A DNA stretch of 64,000 bases from Nemania diffusa (taxonomy: Eukaryota > Ascomycota > Sordariomycetes > Xylariales > Xylariaceae), in contig JBBPUQ010000006.1 in NCBI GenBank assembly GCA_038501195.1, positions 2,046,001 through 2,110,000 on the forward strand. The letters run 5' to 3'. The notes under the pieces are model-generated. The model had not been told where the DNA came from. It searched no databases and saw only the letters and a program-made list of their open reading frames with translations. This document shows, one piece after another, positions 36,767 through 47,629 of this stretch. A program made the translations under genes and the position numbers. How positions within the stretch are numbered: the stretch's first letter is position 1; each line of letters begins with the position of its first letter.

Positions 36767-37339
36767 AGAAGTAGTCGGATTTCACCGGATGTAGACGGAA
36801 GATACGGAAGATACCGGCAACCTACTAGTTCTTGTGTAAACACAGACTATATTTCAAGCCTCTCAGCTCATTCATGTATTTATTACACTACGTAAAAAAA
36901 CGGACGTCAAGTAAAATATTTGATCATCTATACAGACCGAAGCCACAATTGACAAGAGCTATAGTATCGAGCCCTCTACTGTGACTCGATAGTGAATATG
37001 CTTCTTCGTTATCTAGAGGCCCTACATACGTCAACGTTGATGATGATTTGGTAGCTCCACGTCTCCGCACGCCCTTCGGCATGCATAGCTGCACACCTAA
37101 TGGTATTTCCGGTTTACTAATGCAAATAAGCACCCGAGCAGAGCAGTACTTAAGGAATATGAATCTCATAGTCCAACGAGCTGAATTTTGATTTATGTCT
37201 TACATGCAATAGAAGATATCTATCAGCCGATAGTAGTGTGGTATAGAGCAGTGCAAAACAGCCTATTCAGATCTATCATCAAGAAGCAGTCCCTTCCGAC
37301 GCCTAGATCTGGGTTGAGTGGGAGTGCATTACTTCTACC
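36767..37339. other. Intergenic spacer
   Basis: Spacer between the ABM-like and hydrolase genes. An 81-codon minus-strand frame (36924-37169) is featureless. Confidence 0.5.
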
Positions 37340-38395
37340 ATGGCACGGCAATCCCAACCACCAGAACAGCTCAAGGGCTTCGAGAGCCTGAGCCCGGGAA
37401 CGCACACTACACCCGGTGGGAGCATCCTCTCCTACTCGCACACGCCAGCATCGCAACACAAGCCAGGAACCCCTATCCTGGTCTTACTTCACGGCTGGCC
37501 ACAAACAAGATATATTTGGCGCTATGCCGTGCCGATGCTTTCGGAGCGAGGCCACACGCTCTTCGTGCCGGACCTGCCTGGCTACGGATACAGCACCATG
37601 TCTACGGCCTCCATATCAGACATCGGCGCGAAATGCAAGGATGACCGAGCAAGCCTCGGGTTCGGGCTGCTAGCAACCGTGCGCGCCGTGTACGGCGGCG
37701 CCAACCTTTCTTCCACAGGCGACGCCGACGAGCTCAAAGTTGTGCTCATAGGCCACGACCGCGGAGGCCGCGTGTCGCAGCGTCTAGTCACCTCGTCATC
37801 CGCCTCGTCTCTCCCGATCCCGCAGTCTCTCAATATCCGCATCCTCGGGGCGATGCTGTTGGACATAGTCCCCTTCAGCGCGCAATGGGGCGCGCACGCG
37901 AACCCCCGGACCTCGACTAGGTACTGGCACTGGGCTTTCCTGCCCTCTGCGTTCAGCGTGCCGATGGTGAAGGCGTACGGTGGTGGCCGCTTCTGTCGCG
38001 AGATGATCACCTCGGGGACGGGCAGCAGCGAAGCTAGCCAGCTGAGCTTGTCCGCCGACGGCGCGGTGGACCATTATGCTAGGTGTTACGAGCAAGACGA
38101 GGTGATCCACGGCGCCGTGGCTGACTACAGCGCCGGCGCTGCAGAAGACTGGGATGCCCAGCAGGAGGATATCAAAGAGGGGCGCAAGGTGCAGGTTCCT
38201 ACTGTTGTGCTATATTCGGAGGGCCTGGGCAAGATGCATGGCGATGTCGAGGCCATCTGGAAACAATGGACCAGCCCTGGCGTCAAGCTTGCCGTTCATG
38301 CTATGCCAAGTGGCGTGGGCCATCATTTGGCAGAGGAAGCACCACAAGAGACCAACCGACACATTCTTCACTTTCTTAAAGAGCTTAACCTATAG
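37340..38395 (+). CDS. Alpha/beta hydrolase, haloacetate-dehalogenase / epoxide-hydrolase-like, 351 aa
   Basis: Intronless gene with ATG in the context CTACCATGG. HGWPQT (51-56) is the oxyanion-hole motif. GHDRGGRV (138-145) is the nucleophile elbow, with Asp140 as nucleophile rather than Ser, which places it with haloalkane/haloacetate dehalogenases and epoxide hydrolases. RYWHWAF (194-200) matches the cap segment that binds halide in fluoroacetate dehalogenase. ADYSAGAAEDWDAQQED (261-277) matches the cap-to-core YRAG..D region, with Ser where Arg is usual. GVGHHLAEEAP (325-335) carries the catalytic His, with a His in place of the usual Phe after it. No signal peptide, so cytosolic. The real substrate may be a halogenated acid, an epoxide or an ester-like natural product. 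Residues 100-135 form an insertion compared with bacterial members. Confidence 0.85.
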   Translation: MARQSQPPEQLKGFESLSPGTHTTPGGSILSYSHTPASQHKPGTPILVLLHGWPQTRYIWRYAVPMLSERGHTLFVPDLPGYGYSTMSTASISDIGAKCKDDRASLGFGLLATVRAVYGGANLSSTGDADELKVVLIGHDRGGRVSQRLVTSSSASSLPIPQSLNIRILGAMLLDIVPFSAQWGAHANPRTSTRYWHWAFLPSAFSVPMVKAYGGGRFCREMITSGTGSSEASQLSLSADGAVDHYARCYEQDEVIHGAVADYSAGAAEDWDAQQEDIKEGRKVQVPTVVLYSEGLGKMHGDVEAIWKQWTSPGVKLAVHAMPSGVGHHLAEEAPQETNRHILHFLKELNL

Positions 38396-38803
38396 TTCTC
38401 CTCGACGGGTCCGGAGCACGGGATCAGATTGTGGTAAAAGCCGTGCTGGTGTTCAAAGACTATAATGCACGCGTCTTGTTCCCCTTACATAGTCTAGCAC
38501 AAATTGATGTTAGGTTCGGCTGGTATTTTATTGTATGGAATGCCTGACAGTTGCAACGTACCAGCTTCAATGAGTACCGGGCATATAGAACCCCGGCATT
38601 TTCTAGATAGGTGAATAGTGGGAATTAGATACAGATGTTTTTCTCATCACTCTGAACTAATTCCCCAGCCCATGTGTTCATTTCATGCCATAATCGCTCA
38701 GAGAAAGCGAAGAGCCACGATTTGCGCATGGCAAGTTTGGTCACCCTTTCCCGATATCACCGTCCATTGATGGCATAAAGTATGGGATAGATAGCAATGA
38801 ATT
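38396..38803. other. Convergent 3' spacer
   Basis: Spacer between the convergent hydrolase and CENP-O genes. No feature is recognised. Confidence 0.5.
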
Positions 38804-39770
38804 TCAGTGCTTCTCGAGACGCCTGGAGACCTCTTCAATCCGCACAGCTCCGCCCAGAAATTCTCTTACTGTCTCGCGATCTTGTCCATTGTCTCCCTGC
38901 ACAACCATTTTCAATATTTCCCCATCATCATTCATGATTAGGCGACCAGAGCGCCCGTCACGCCACTGCAAGCTGATCTGCTTCGCTTCGGCGTCCGCAG
39001 CAGTAATGTCGACAATTGGTGTCTCCGAGTCTTGGTCCGAGATTTTCTTAGAGCGCAAACCTGCCGCCTTCTTCAGGTCGCCGATCACCGCAGCACGATT
39101 ATGATAGCGTACCAGCTCCCTCCGCAGGGCGCGAGCGAAGCGCGATAGATCTTGTTTCTTGGGGGCGTCGTAGTCGTCATCATCCTGAGCCATAGGTAGA
39201 GGCAAGTGCCGAGCGGCCAGGCCGGATAGGGGTATGCATTGAGGTATAGTGTGACGATGAATACGGAGATAGTGGCGGCGGTTCACGTATGGGCGGCTCA
39301 GCATGACATAGTAGGGTCGGATGAACTTTGCTTTGGACATGATTTCGAAACGAAGGCCGATGATGTGACCGCCATCGACGGCGTTAGGATCTGGGTCGGT
39401 GATTTTGAATGTCGTGATGGTGGCGCACGCGCGGTAGAGGCATTGCTGTTTGTGAGCGCTCTGCTCTTCGATCCGCGCAGCGAGCTTCTGCTTAAACCCT
39501 CCCGTGGTTGTTTGCGATTGGAGGATATGGCTTGTCGACTCTGCTGTCATTAATGTTGCCGTCTGTAGCTTCACCTCGTTCTTTAACGATTCAACTAAAC
39601 CCTGTTAGCATCGAATCATAGGGCGCAAAAGTAAACAAAGCCCCTAGGAGACCTAAGAAGCCCTGATCAGCGGCATTGGATCTCATACCTTGTGCCCTTA
39701 ATTTGGCAATCTCGTCGTGCAACTTGTCTGCTACCGACAATTCCGGGGATAGCGATACTCGAGTCCCCAT
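38804..39770 (-). CDS. Kinetochore protein CENP-O / Mcm21 family, 290 aa, two exons
   Basis: Exon 1 runs 39770-39689 (MGTRVSLSPELS...IAKLRAQ). Exon 2 runs 39594-38804. The 94-base intron has a GTATGA donor and the acceptor run GCTAACAGGGTTTAG; using its second AG avoids an immediate stop and continues the helix as VESLKNEVKLQ. The N-terminal 60 residues are coiled coil. The conserved core includes FIRPYYVMLSRP (about 118-129), HRHTIPQCIPLSGLAARHLP (140-159) and DLSRFARALRRELVRYHNR (175-193), the signature of the CENP-O/Mcm21 family. In yeast and animals this protein belongs to the inner-kinetochore COMA / CENP-O-P-Q-U complex that links centromeric nucleosomes to the outer kinetochore. The most 5' exon is too short to appear as a separate open frame, so simple calling gives a wrong, non-ATG start. 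Confidence 0.9.
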
Positions 39771-40779
39771 GTTGGGCGTTGTGCGCTGTATTTTGTTTAC
39801 TTTACAAAGTAAAGATCAGGTACCACGTCGCAACAGAGGGTGAAATATGTAGGTACCTGTAGGTAAGTATGGCACGGTACCTACTTACGCGACAATTGGT
39901 GGGTAGGTGGCCCCCAAGCCCCCTGCCGTTGGACCCCACTCTCTCCCCCGGCTTCTTCCCTGGCCTATCAAGATCGTGGGGTTATACGGTATATCTAAAT
40001 CTGTTGCATCCTTCTGATCATGATTACAGGGGCCTTCACTACTGTGATTACTGCGCCGTATAGGTGATATCAGATAGCCTACCACCTGATCTACCTACCA
40101 TAAGGGTGCCTAAGATAACGCCAAGCTAGATTTATTTAATCTGCCCAGTGCTTGTAGAGAACACTTTTCAGCTTCTTGTTGGCTTCGAGGAAAAGAGTTT
40201 ACACACACCGGGCAACATCATTTGTCTGGCATTATGGTCTGAGGGGGGTTTCATGGTCTCTTCGTACAACCTACCTACCTACATACTCCTACTCCTACTC
40301 CTTGCTGGTATTTCCCACCGTCATTCGTTCCTGGGCCGCTTCCACAATCCGCAGCCACACCAACATCGCCACGACTTATTGATCTAAACAAATGAGTCGC
40401 AAAAGGCCACATTTATCCATTTGTCTTAGCTGTCCAACTTTCACACATTAACATAGAATTGGGACCGGTCGTTTTCGTGTTTCTATAACATTCTAGTATC
40501 ATATTTACTTTCGCATCATTGAAATACCTACTCTTGTATGCGCAGGGAAGACATTCGCAGTCTACATCTACATACGATCTCTACGCGACATTACCGGCAC
40601 TCGTCTACGCTCCATATCCCGGCACGATCTATTTTCAGATTCTTTAGTAATATCTGACGTTCGAGAGCATTTGGCGGCCTACCAGACCTACACTATTGCC
40701 TACCTACCTAGCTACTGCAGGATTCGCTAAGCGCGAACTTGAACCACCGCTCTCCCTTCGCCCACCCCTACAAATCCGA
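39771..40779. other. Divergent promoter region between CENP-O and SLC33 genes
   Basis: Contains a GGTACC/TACCTAC-rich stretch (39840-39900 and 40262-40310, with CTACTCCTACTCCT repeats) and several featureless short frames. The two flanking genes are transcribed away from it. Confidence 0.45.
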
Positions 40780-42570
40780 ATGGCCCAAACTCGGCGGCCA
40801 AAACCGTCGAAAAGAGACAAACTGTCGGTCTCGACCAGTGGTTTTGCAGACCGCACGTCCATCGACAGCGACAAAATGGCCAACGTCGAGCTCCGGCGCA
40901 AGAGTGGCGCCCCCCAAGACTCCGGCCAGGTAACCGCAAACCTCATGGCCCGCGAATCCTTCTCCCTAGACGACAAAGTTCCAAAGACGCCGATCCCAAA
41001 TAACCATGGATTCTGGGAACTTCCCCGGGTCGACCAGCGCAATTTCCTGCTGCTGGTTCTGTTATACTTCCTCCAGGGTGTGCCTATGGGACTGGCCGGT
41101 GGCTCCGTGCCCTTTCTCCTAAAGGAGCACCTGTCATTCGGCGAAATTGGCGTGTTCAGCTTAGCCGCTTATCCGTACTCGTTGAAGCTATTCTGGAGCC
41201 CTATAGTTGACGCCATGTGGAGTCCCAGGTTCGGCAGGAGAAAGAGCTGGATTCTTCCTATTCAACTAATATCAGGTTTCAGCATGTTGTGGTTGGGCTC
41301 AAGAATTGATGAACTCATGGCGACGACAGGGAAACCAGGTGGACCCACCGTTTGGAGTTTCACGGGTTGGTGGTTCTTCCTCGTCTTCATGTGCGCCACC
41401 CAGGACATCGCCGTAGACGGTTGGGCTTTGACTTTGCTGACCCCTAGCAATGTGTCCTACGCCTCGACGGCCCAGACTGTCGGTCTTACAGCTGGCCACT
41501 TTTTGTCGTACACTGTGTTCCTGGCATTCAACTCGGAGGATTTCGCAAACAAGTATTTCCGCTCTGTACCGGCAGAAGGGGGTCTGATGGATCTTGGTGG
41601 TTATTTAACCTTTTGGGGTTGGGCTTATATTGCTATCACTATCGGTCTCGCGTTGCTCAAGAAGGAAGAGAAGACACAGAACGAGGACGGGATCTGGGAC
41701 GTCTATAAGATCATGTGGGATGTTCTCAAGCTTAAAAACATTCAGACAATCATTATTGTTCATCTTATCTCCAAAATTGGCTTCCAGGCCAACGACGGCG
41801 TAACAAACCTCAAGCTCTTAGAGAAGGGGTTCGGTAAAGAGAACATGGCCTTGACGGTGCTCATTGACTTTCCTTTTGAGATTGGGCTGGGATACTATGC
41901 GGGTAAATGGTCGCAGGAATACACGCCGATGCGTCTCTGGTGCTGGGGCTTTATCGGGCGGCTTGTGGCGGCGATAGTTGCCCAGATCACGGTCAGCATT
42001 TTCCCAGCCAACGGTGTAAACGCTTGGTACCTTCTTCTTGTCATTGGCGAACATGTGTTCTCGACATTTACACAGACTGTCATGTTCGTGGCGGTCTCGG
42101 CCTTCCATGCCCGGGTCGCGGATCCTGTCATCGGCGGTACTTATATGACTTTGCTAGCAACGTAAGTTTTCTCCCATCCAAATTTTAGCCATATATACTA
42201 ATACGACTTTAGGGTATCTAATCTGGGCGGTACATTCCCCAGATACTTCGTCCTTCGATTAGTAGATTCCTTCACGCAAGCTACGTGCCGCCCCCCCTCA
42301 GTCAGTGCGGTTGCGAAGCTGGACACGTCGTTGTTGAAGAGCCCATTGGTGACAGAGGCGTTCTCCTGCGCTGTCCAGGTTGAAAAAGAGCGATGCATAG
42401 ATGGCGGCGGCACATGCGAGATTATCCATGACGGATACTACATCGTAAACATATTGTGCGTTATTGTGGGCATTTTAACCTTCGTAATGTACATTCAGAA
42501 AAAGGTCACAGCCCTTCAAGGCCTCCCGTTAAGAGCCTGGAGGCTGAATAGCCAAAACCAGAAAGCGTAA
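40780..42570 (+). CDS. Acetyl-CoA transporter, SLC33/AT-1 family, 579 aa, two exons
   Basis: Exons 40780-42161 and 42213-42570 are joined over a 51-base intron (GTAAGT donor, ACTAATACGACTTTAG branch and acceptor, phase 2). The frame is open further upstream, but ATG 40780 (MAQTRRPKPSK) is the first true start. About 85 hydrophilic residues precede a 12-helix-type membrane region with the family marks LLVLLYFLQGVPMGLAGGSVPFLL, SPIVDAMWSPRFGRRKSW, ATQDIAVDGWAL, the SKIGFQANDGVTNLKLLEKG loop, a helix ending DPVIGGTYMTLLAT and, across the intron, VSNLGGTFPR. This matches the SLC33A1 acetyl-CoA transporter family, which in animals carries acetyl-CoA into the ER lumen. Localisation to an internal membrane is inferred. 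The C-terminal loop has a CAVQVEKERC...CEI Cys-containing segment before the last helix. Confidence 0.9.
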
Positions 42571-43086
42571 TGAAGTGGGATTACATGTTGTATACCCCTA
42601 CTTTTACACTTAATACAGATAAATATGAAACTATTCAGAACATTATACTTCTAGATATCAAGCGCCTGGCTCTGTGACAAGGTGTTATGGTTCTCTATAA
42701 ATCCTATAAAACCTATGAACTATTGACGAGTAAGGACAGAATCTTTAAAGCTTTTCCGCTCATGCAATCTATACACCATGAACAGAAAGGACTATCTCTT
42801 TACCAGATTGGGTTTGGAAGCCTGTGATTTGCTGTATCCTATGTACCTAATGTTGGATGTGGTCAAGGACTCAATGAAATAAATACAAGTCGAAATATGT
42901 AACACAAAACAGGCTTATAGCTCTGTTTAAGGCATCCTCGCGAGTAGGGTTCTCCCATCTCACCATGTAGGTATGTACCTGTTCACTAACAATGCAAACC
43001 AACCAACCAAATCAGACCAAATACAACGCAAGCAGAACGCTATACCAGACTCGATGCAATGCCTAGGCAGAAAGAAAGAAACCATT
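42571..43086. other. Convergent 3' spacer
   Basis: Downstream of both the SLC33 and CREG-like genes. No supported feature. Confidence 0.5.
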
Positions 43087-43941
43087 TCACAAATCGCCAG
43101 CCGTGCCGACGCTCCACTCCTTCCAGCCCTTCTTCTCGCCGGGGAGGGAGACGCCCTCCCACTCGGCGCGCGTGACGCTCTTCCACTGCTCGGCGGGGAT
43201 CCAGCCGATGTAGGCGCGGTCGCCGAAGCCGCCCACCCAGTAGACCTGCTCTACGACGAGTCGTACGAACTCGGACTCGTGGATGCGGTTGCCGGGCAGC
43301 CAGTACTTGGCGTCGGGGTGCTTCTTGACGAAGCACTCGGCGAGCGCCGCGGACGACGCGGTGTCGATCTTCTCCATGTAGCCCAGCAGGCTGAAGCGCG
43401 GGAGGTTCGCCGCGCTGTACGGGACTACATCCTTGGGCTGCGAATCCTCGTCGTCGTCGTCGTTGCTAAGACCCAACCAGTTGGTGAGTCGCGACAGTAG
43501 CCCTGGGCGGCTGTGGGAGACGGACTGAATCCGCTTGTCGGGCGGGTAGGGAGGCGTCCACTGCTGCGCGAGGCTGACGTTGGACCCGTCGCGCACGTTC
43601 TTGAACGTGGTCTCGATGTTGATGGCGAGGAAGGTCGGGTTGCCGTCGTCCTCGCAGTCCGCGACGTAGTCCATCAGCGAGTGCGGCATGCCGCCGAGCC
43701 CCTCGGGCCTGTTCTCCTCGGCGCCGTACCGGCCCCCTGCATCTCCCGCCGGGAAGACCGTGGCGAGGTTCCCGAGGGGCGTCAGTCCCAGGATCCGTCG
43801 GCCCAGCACCGCCGACTCGTACGGGGTCGGGATCCGGTGTCCTGATGGCGACGCTGGGTTGCTGAAGATGTGTTGGGGTGGTGAAACTGTGCCGGCCTGA
43901 ACGGTGGCGGCCAGTGAGAATAGCGCGTTGAATAGCCTCAT
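43087..43941 (-). CDS. Secreted CREG-like (split-barrel flavin-fold) protein, 284 aa
   Basis: The frame is open upstream to 44085, but the ATG at 43941 starts a clear signal peptide (MRLFNALFSLAATVQA), so that start is used. The mature part shows ESAVLGRRILGLTPLGNLATVFP, SLMDYVADCEDDGNPTFLAINIETTFKN, SLAQQWTPPYPP, LPRFSLLGYMEKI, a CFVKKHPDAKYWLP motif and VEQVYWVGGFGDRAYIGWIP. This order is that of the CREG-like beta-barrel family, related to pyridoxamine-phosphate-oxidase/FMN split barrels but usually lacking flavin. An acidic insertion (NDDDDEDSQ, about 159-167) is peculiar to this part of the protein. It should be secreted or vacuolar. Function in fungi is not established. The gene is GC-rich compared with its surroundings. 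Confidence 0.8.
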   Translation of the reverse strand: MRLFNALFSLAATVQAGTVSPPQHIFSNPASPSGHRIPTPYESAVLGRRILGLTPLGNLATVFPAGDAGGRYGAEENRPEGLGGMPHSLMDYVADCEDDGNPTFLAINIETTFKNVRDGSNVSLAQQWTPPYPPDKRIQSVSHSRPGLLSRLTNWLGLSNDDDDEDSQPKDVVPYSAANLPRFSLLGYMEKIDTASSAALAECFVKKHPDAKYWLPGNRIHESEFVRLVVEQVYWVGGFGDRAYIGWIPAEQWKSVTRAEWEGVSLPGEKKGWKEWSVGTAGDL

Positions 43942-44788
43942 CTTGAATATGATGCTGAGGTAAGCGGGCAACAAGTAGAGATGCGTTAGGAAGTAAGAGG
44001 CTGTCCTAAATCTAGGCTGCAGTCCTGTATGGTTATATATCTGATTCCAACTCCTCTCCAGGTGACTCGCAGCAAGCCTGCTCACTTCTCAGATGATCAG
44101 ATGCAGGTATATCTTGTTAATCACTGCTATATACCAATAGTCTACCTCGCTACTTACTCAGTACAGCATGCCCGGTGTGAGACAAGGCGGGTGGAGACTC
44201 CTCCTGTTTCACAGCGTTTGTACTGTGCCGATACCACCTGGGCACTGTCCACCAGCATACTGCGTAATACGGAGTTTATTTACCCTTAGTTCTGCCGTTA
44301 GTTTGACTAGATTCGGTTAGTAGAGACCGTCTCATCCTTCTTATGCGTAGTTCAAAATGCATACATCGATGATATCTTCTTGTTGAAAATCGTCTGCGTA
44401 ACAGGCTATCTCTAATTTGAGAGAGCAATACTTATTGTTGCCCGATTTAATTATTTGATTGTTGAGATGGTACTGGCGAGGTAGGTAAGGCCAGTAACTA
44501 TCAGTAAGTAGGCTCTGCGGAGGAGACTTGAGACAAAGGGCTGTCCGAGGGTTTGGTAGGCGATAATATATTAGTTTAATCGCATATTTATGCAATAGTC
44601 GGAGCTGCTGTGGAGCACGTCTGTCGCCACCACCGATAACCCACACAACTCTCCAAAGTTCGAAAAAGAAGTCTTTAGCCTACGCACGCCCACGCCCATC
44701 CTCTGTCCGCCGACACATCTCAGATCGACGACAACGACGACACAACCACATAACCCCTCACCCAACAGTCTTCTATCAGTCCGCCATC
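43942..44788. other. Divergent promoter region between the CREG-like and eS30 genes
   Basis: No open frame of note. The last 100 bases before the eS30 ATG are rich in CAACGACGACACAACC-like and CT-rich sequence, typical of a fungal ribosomal-protein leader. Confidence 0.5.
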
Positions 44789-45707
44789 ATGGGTAAAGGT
44801 AAGCGATTGACGAAATCCTCGCAATCTGTGCTGAAGACGGATAACTGACTCTGGGTGTCGATAGTTCACGGATCTCTGGCGCGTGCCGGAAAGGTCCGAT
44901 CTCAGACTCCTAGTACGTATATTTCGAATCGCATATGAGAGGAGGACGTGAAGTACGCCATAAACGAGCGAGTTTGTCAACAGGCGTACCGGTTCCGCCA
45001 TATCCGTCTTGCCTCGATACAAGTCAACAGCCGGCCATGCCGACCTCGTGCGAACGAGCCCTCTCTCACTCCCTTCGATTCGCATTCTCGCCGACATGCT
45101 TCCTATTCCTCTACATATGGTCTATCGTCAGATTTGATTAGGAAGGCACTAACAACCTTGCAGAGGTCGAGAAGCAAGAAAAGTCCAAGGTCCCTAAGGT
45201 GAGTAATTCCCCTTGCTATCATCTACAATATAATCCATCGCTAACTTCATTCAAGGGCCGTGCCAAGAAGCGTCTCCAGGTCAGCTATTTCTAATCTTCG
45301 TCTTTGTTGCATGTTGGGAGGTTTCTACTGCTTCGGATTTTCTCGCCGATCAATCACGCCCAATCCTATTGAGTGAAGGGTTTCGCCACGATGATGCTGA
45401 GCACCAACCAAGCCTCGTCGAGATGTCCACTTCCTTGAAGCTGCAAATTAGCAAGCATCCGCTGTACACATTTAAATCGACCGACCACCACCGGTGTCTA
45501 GCATCATCGACCCTGATCCGACTAAAACCAAACCCATCGAAAGCGTTGAATTTAATCGAAAGCATTTTCTAATACAAAGTAGTACACTCGCCGTTTCGTT
45601 AACGTCACCTTGACCGGAGGCAAGAGAAAGGTGAGAAGATTAGATTCTAAATGATTCTTAGACAGTGACTAACCATGCAAAAGATGAACCCCAACCCTGG
45701 CACGTAA
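44789..45707 (+). CDS. rps30: 40S ribosomal protein eS30, 62 aa, six exons
   Basis: Six tiny exons give a complete eS30: 44789-44798, 44865-44912, 45164-45198, 45256-45279, 45583-45630 and 45684-45707. Joined, they read MGKVHGSLARAGKVRSQTPK, then VEKQEKSKVPKGRAKKRLQ, YTRRFVNVTLTGGKRK and MNPNPGT, essentially the universal eS30 sequence at its normal length. Splice sites are orthodox except a GTCAGC donor after exon 4. There is no ubiquitin-like fusion upstream, unlike animal FAU. The five introns (about 66, 251, 57, 303 and 53 bases) far outweigh the coding sequence, and the gene leaves no recognisable open frame on its own. The two long introns could hold small RNAs or regulatory sequence, but I saw no clear C/D or H/ACA boxes. 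Confidence 0.95.
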
Positions 45708-47629
45708 ACGGCCATATCATGTTCGATTACGCGAGAGCAGCCAAAGCCATGATCTAGAAACATGAAAAGCGATGGATGAGCGGTTCCTAATGGCGCGCTA
45801 CTCTTAGCGCCCATCGTTCTAGTCGGGCAGACAGCGTCTACCCTGCTCAATTGTCTTTGGGGGATGATTCGGAGATAAGATCATGGCGGTCAACACGTTC
45901 GTAACGTTGTTTTTCGGAGTCAAACGGTGGCATTTATTCAGGCTTGGTCATAACCCACAAGCCTACCTGGTCTGTATCTAGACGGATCGCGCCCGGCAAG
46001 GCAACATAATCAGAGCTTTATCATATTCTTTGACAACCTCTTATCCTATTTCTGGTGATTCTGTGTGTGATCTAGATGCTCGCAAAGTAGACCCTATATG
46101 CATGCTTTAACCAAGTAGTCGTACTATAATCACAGTCATCTACATGTCCCCTCCAACCTCAGTCCTCTTTCCTACTTCTCTCATCTGTGGACGTATTCGA
46201 TCGCATAAGTTTCCCTCTCTTAGGAGGTGAAGGACTCCTTTGCTATGGTAGCTCTAAGTATTGTATAACACAATAGTCTCAGTAGTATAGCTAGCAATCT
46301 AATATACAACTACGCAACTGAATAAGGAATACGACAAGATCGTAATAAATATATGAAGTCTTTTAGTATTAGCAGAATATGTATATTGCGCCATGAGGAC
46401 TCATCCTTTCGAAGATTTATTTGTTTCTTTGACTAGCTCCCCGAGTTTCTTAAATGAAGCGCTAGTAGTCTGAAAATTAGACCGCCATATCATATTATTC
46501 TCGAGCTTTCTCCGTAGGCATCACATGTTTGATTTCTACTCTTCGTCGGAATGATAATACTCATGATGCTGCTCATGCCTTCGGTGTGTTGTCGACTGAA
46601 GCTTGGAAAAGTTGAGTTATCGTCTTTATTTCTTGTGCTATGCAGTCAGTTTTCTCTCCGGTCGGCCTTCTCCTTTACTTCATTGTCAGTCCAGACTACT
46701 ATCCTATTCGCAATAGGAGCAGATTATCTTGAGTTGCAGAAAGGTTTTATCTATAGATAGGAGATTGTATGATCCCCATCTATGACCCGGACTTAGTAAG
46801 TAAAAGACTCTTAAGGCTTGACTGACAGACCATCCTACGCCAGGCCTCTACGGTAGTCTAGGATTTACATAGAAGTCCTAGAACCCCTCTAGAAACTTGA
46901 AGATTTCTGAACTAATCGATATTTTTATTTAGTTTACATTGCTCCTTATTCCTACTTTTGACACCCTATCTGTTTGCTCTACTATTCCCCCATTCTCCAC
47001 GCACTTCAGGGAGCTCTGTCAACTACAAGTGAGACACTACGAAGTGGTCGGTTGGCCTAGAGCGCTGGGATATTTCGGCGGACTCGAAGCGTGGTTAAGA
47101 GATCAATATAGCAGTAGGGAACGTCGCTTTCCCGTCGCAGGCAACCTGGTTCTGGGAGACCTGAGAGGCACACACAACTCTAGTTTTCCCGGATATAGAC
47201 AGATACCAGTTGTTTAAAAATAACTTACCAAGTTTACATGCTTGCAGCGTTAAACGTATAGTAGAAGCCTTTAAAAGTAGTCTCTTATTTCTACCTGACT
47301 ACAAAACGAGCTTTCGACGTCCAAGCCTATAGCTTAATATATAGCGTTACTCATTTTATTTACATGCACCTATACTAGAGATTATACCGCCGAGAACACG
47401 AATACAAGGGTTTACATTGTCGCACGCACTTACACTAGAACCCGCGTCGTCGCACGCACCCACCTTAGAACCTGCGTTGTTGCACGCGCCCTCGCCTGAA
47501 CTACATCTAATTCAAGGGCTCCGGTACAGGAACAGTTATGATCACTTAGAACAAAACTGAATTATCCTCATGTTTGGGTGGGAGTATGGGGAAAGGTTGG
47601 GAATGCGAGGTATACCCCCTCCGGAGGAG
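45708..47629. other. Gene desert, left part
   Basis: No supported gene. A 92-codon frame at 46939-47217 (RELCQLQVRHYEVVGWPRAL...) has plausible composition but no known domain and no splice context. The stretch from 47340 to 47520 is repeat-bearing and listed separately. Confidence 0.45.
47418..47508. repeat. Three-copy 30-bp tandem repeat
   Basis: Units begin TTGTCGCACGCACTTACACT, TCGTCGCACGCACCCACCTT and TTGTTGCACGCGCCCTCGCC, each ending AGAACCYGCG or similar. The period is 30, a multiple of three. In one plus-strand frame it encodes a ten-residue repeat like LEPASSHAPT, so it may be a relic of a repetitive protein. Confidence 0.6.

Noticed and set aside
42973..43500. 175-codon plus-strand frame opposite the CREG-like gene
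   Set aside because: Antisense shadow; the minus-strand protein has a signal peptide and family motifs.
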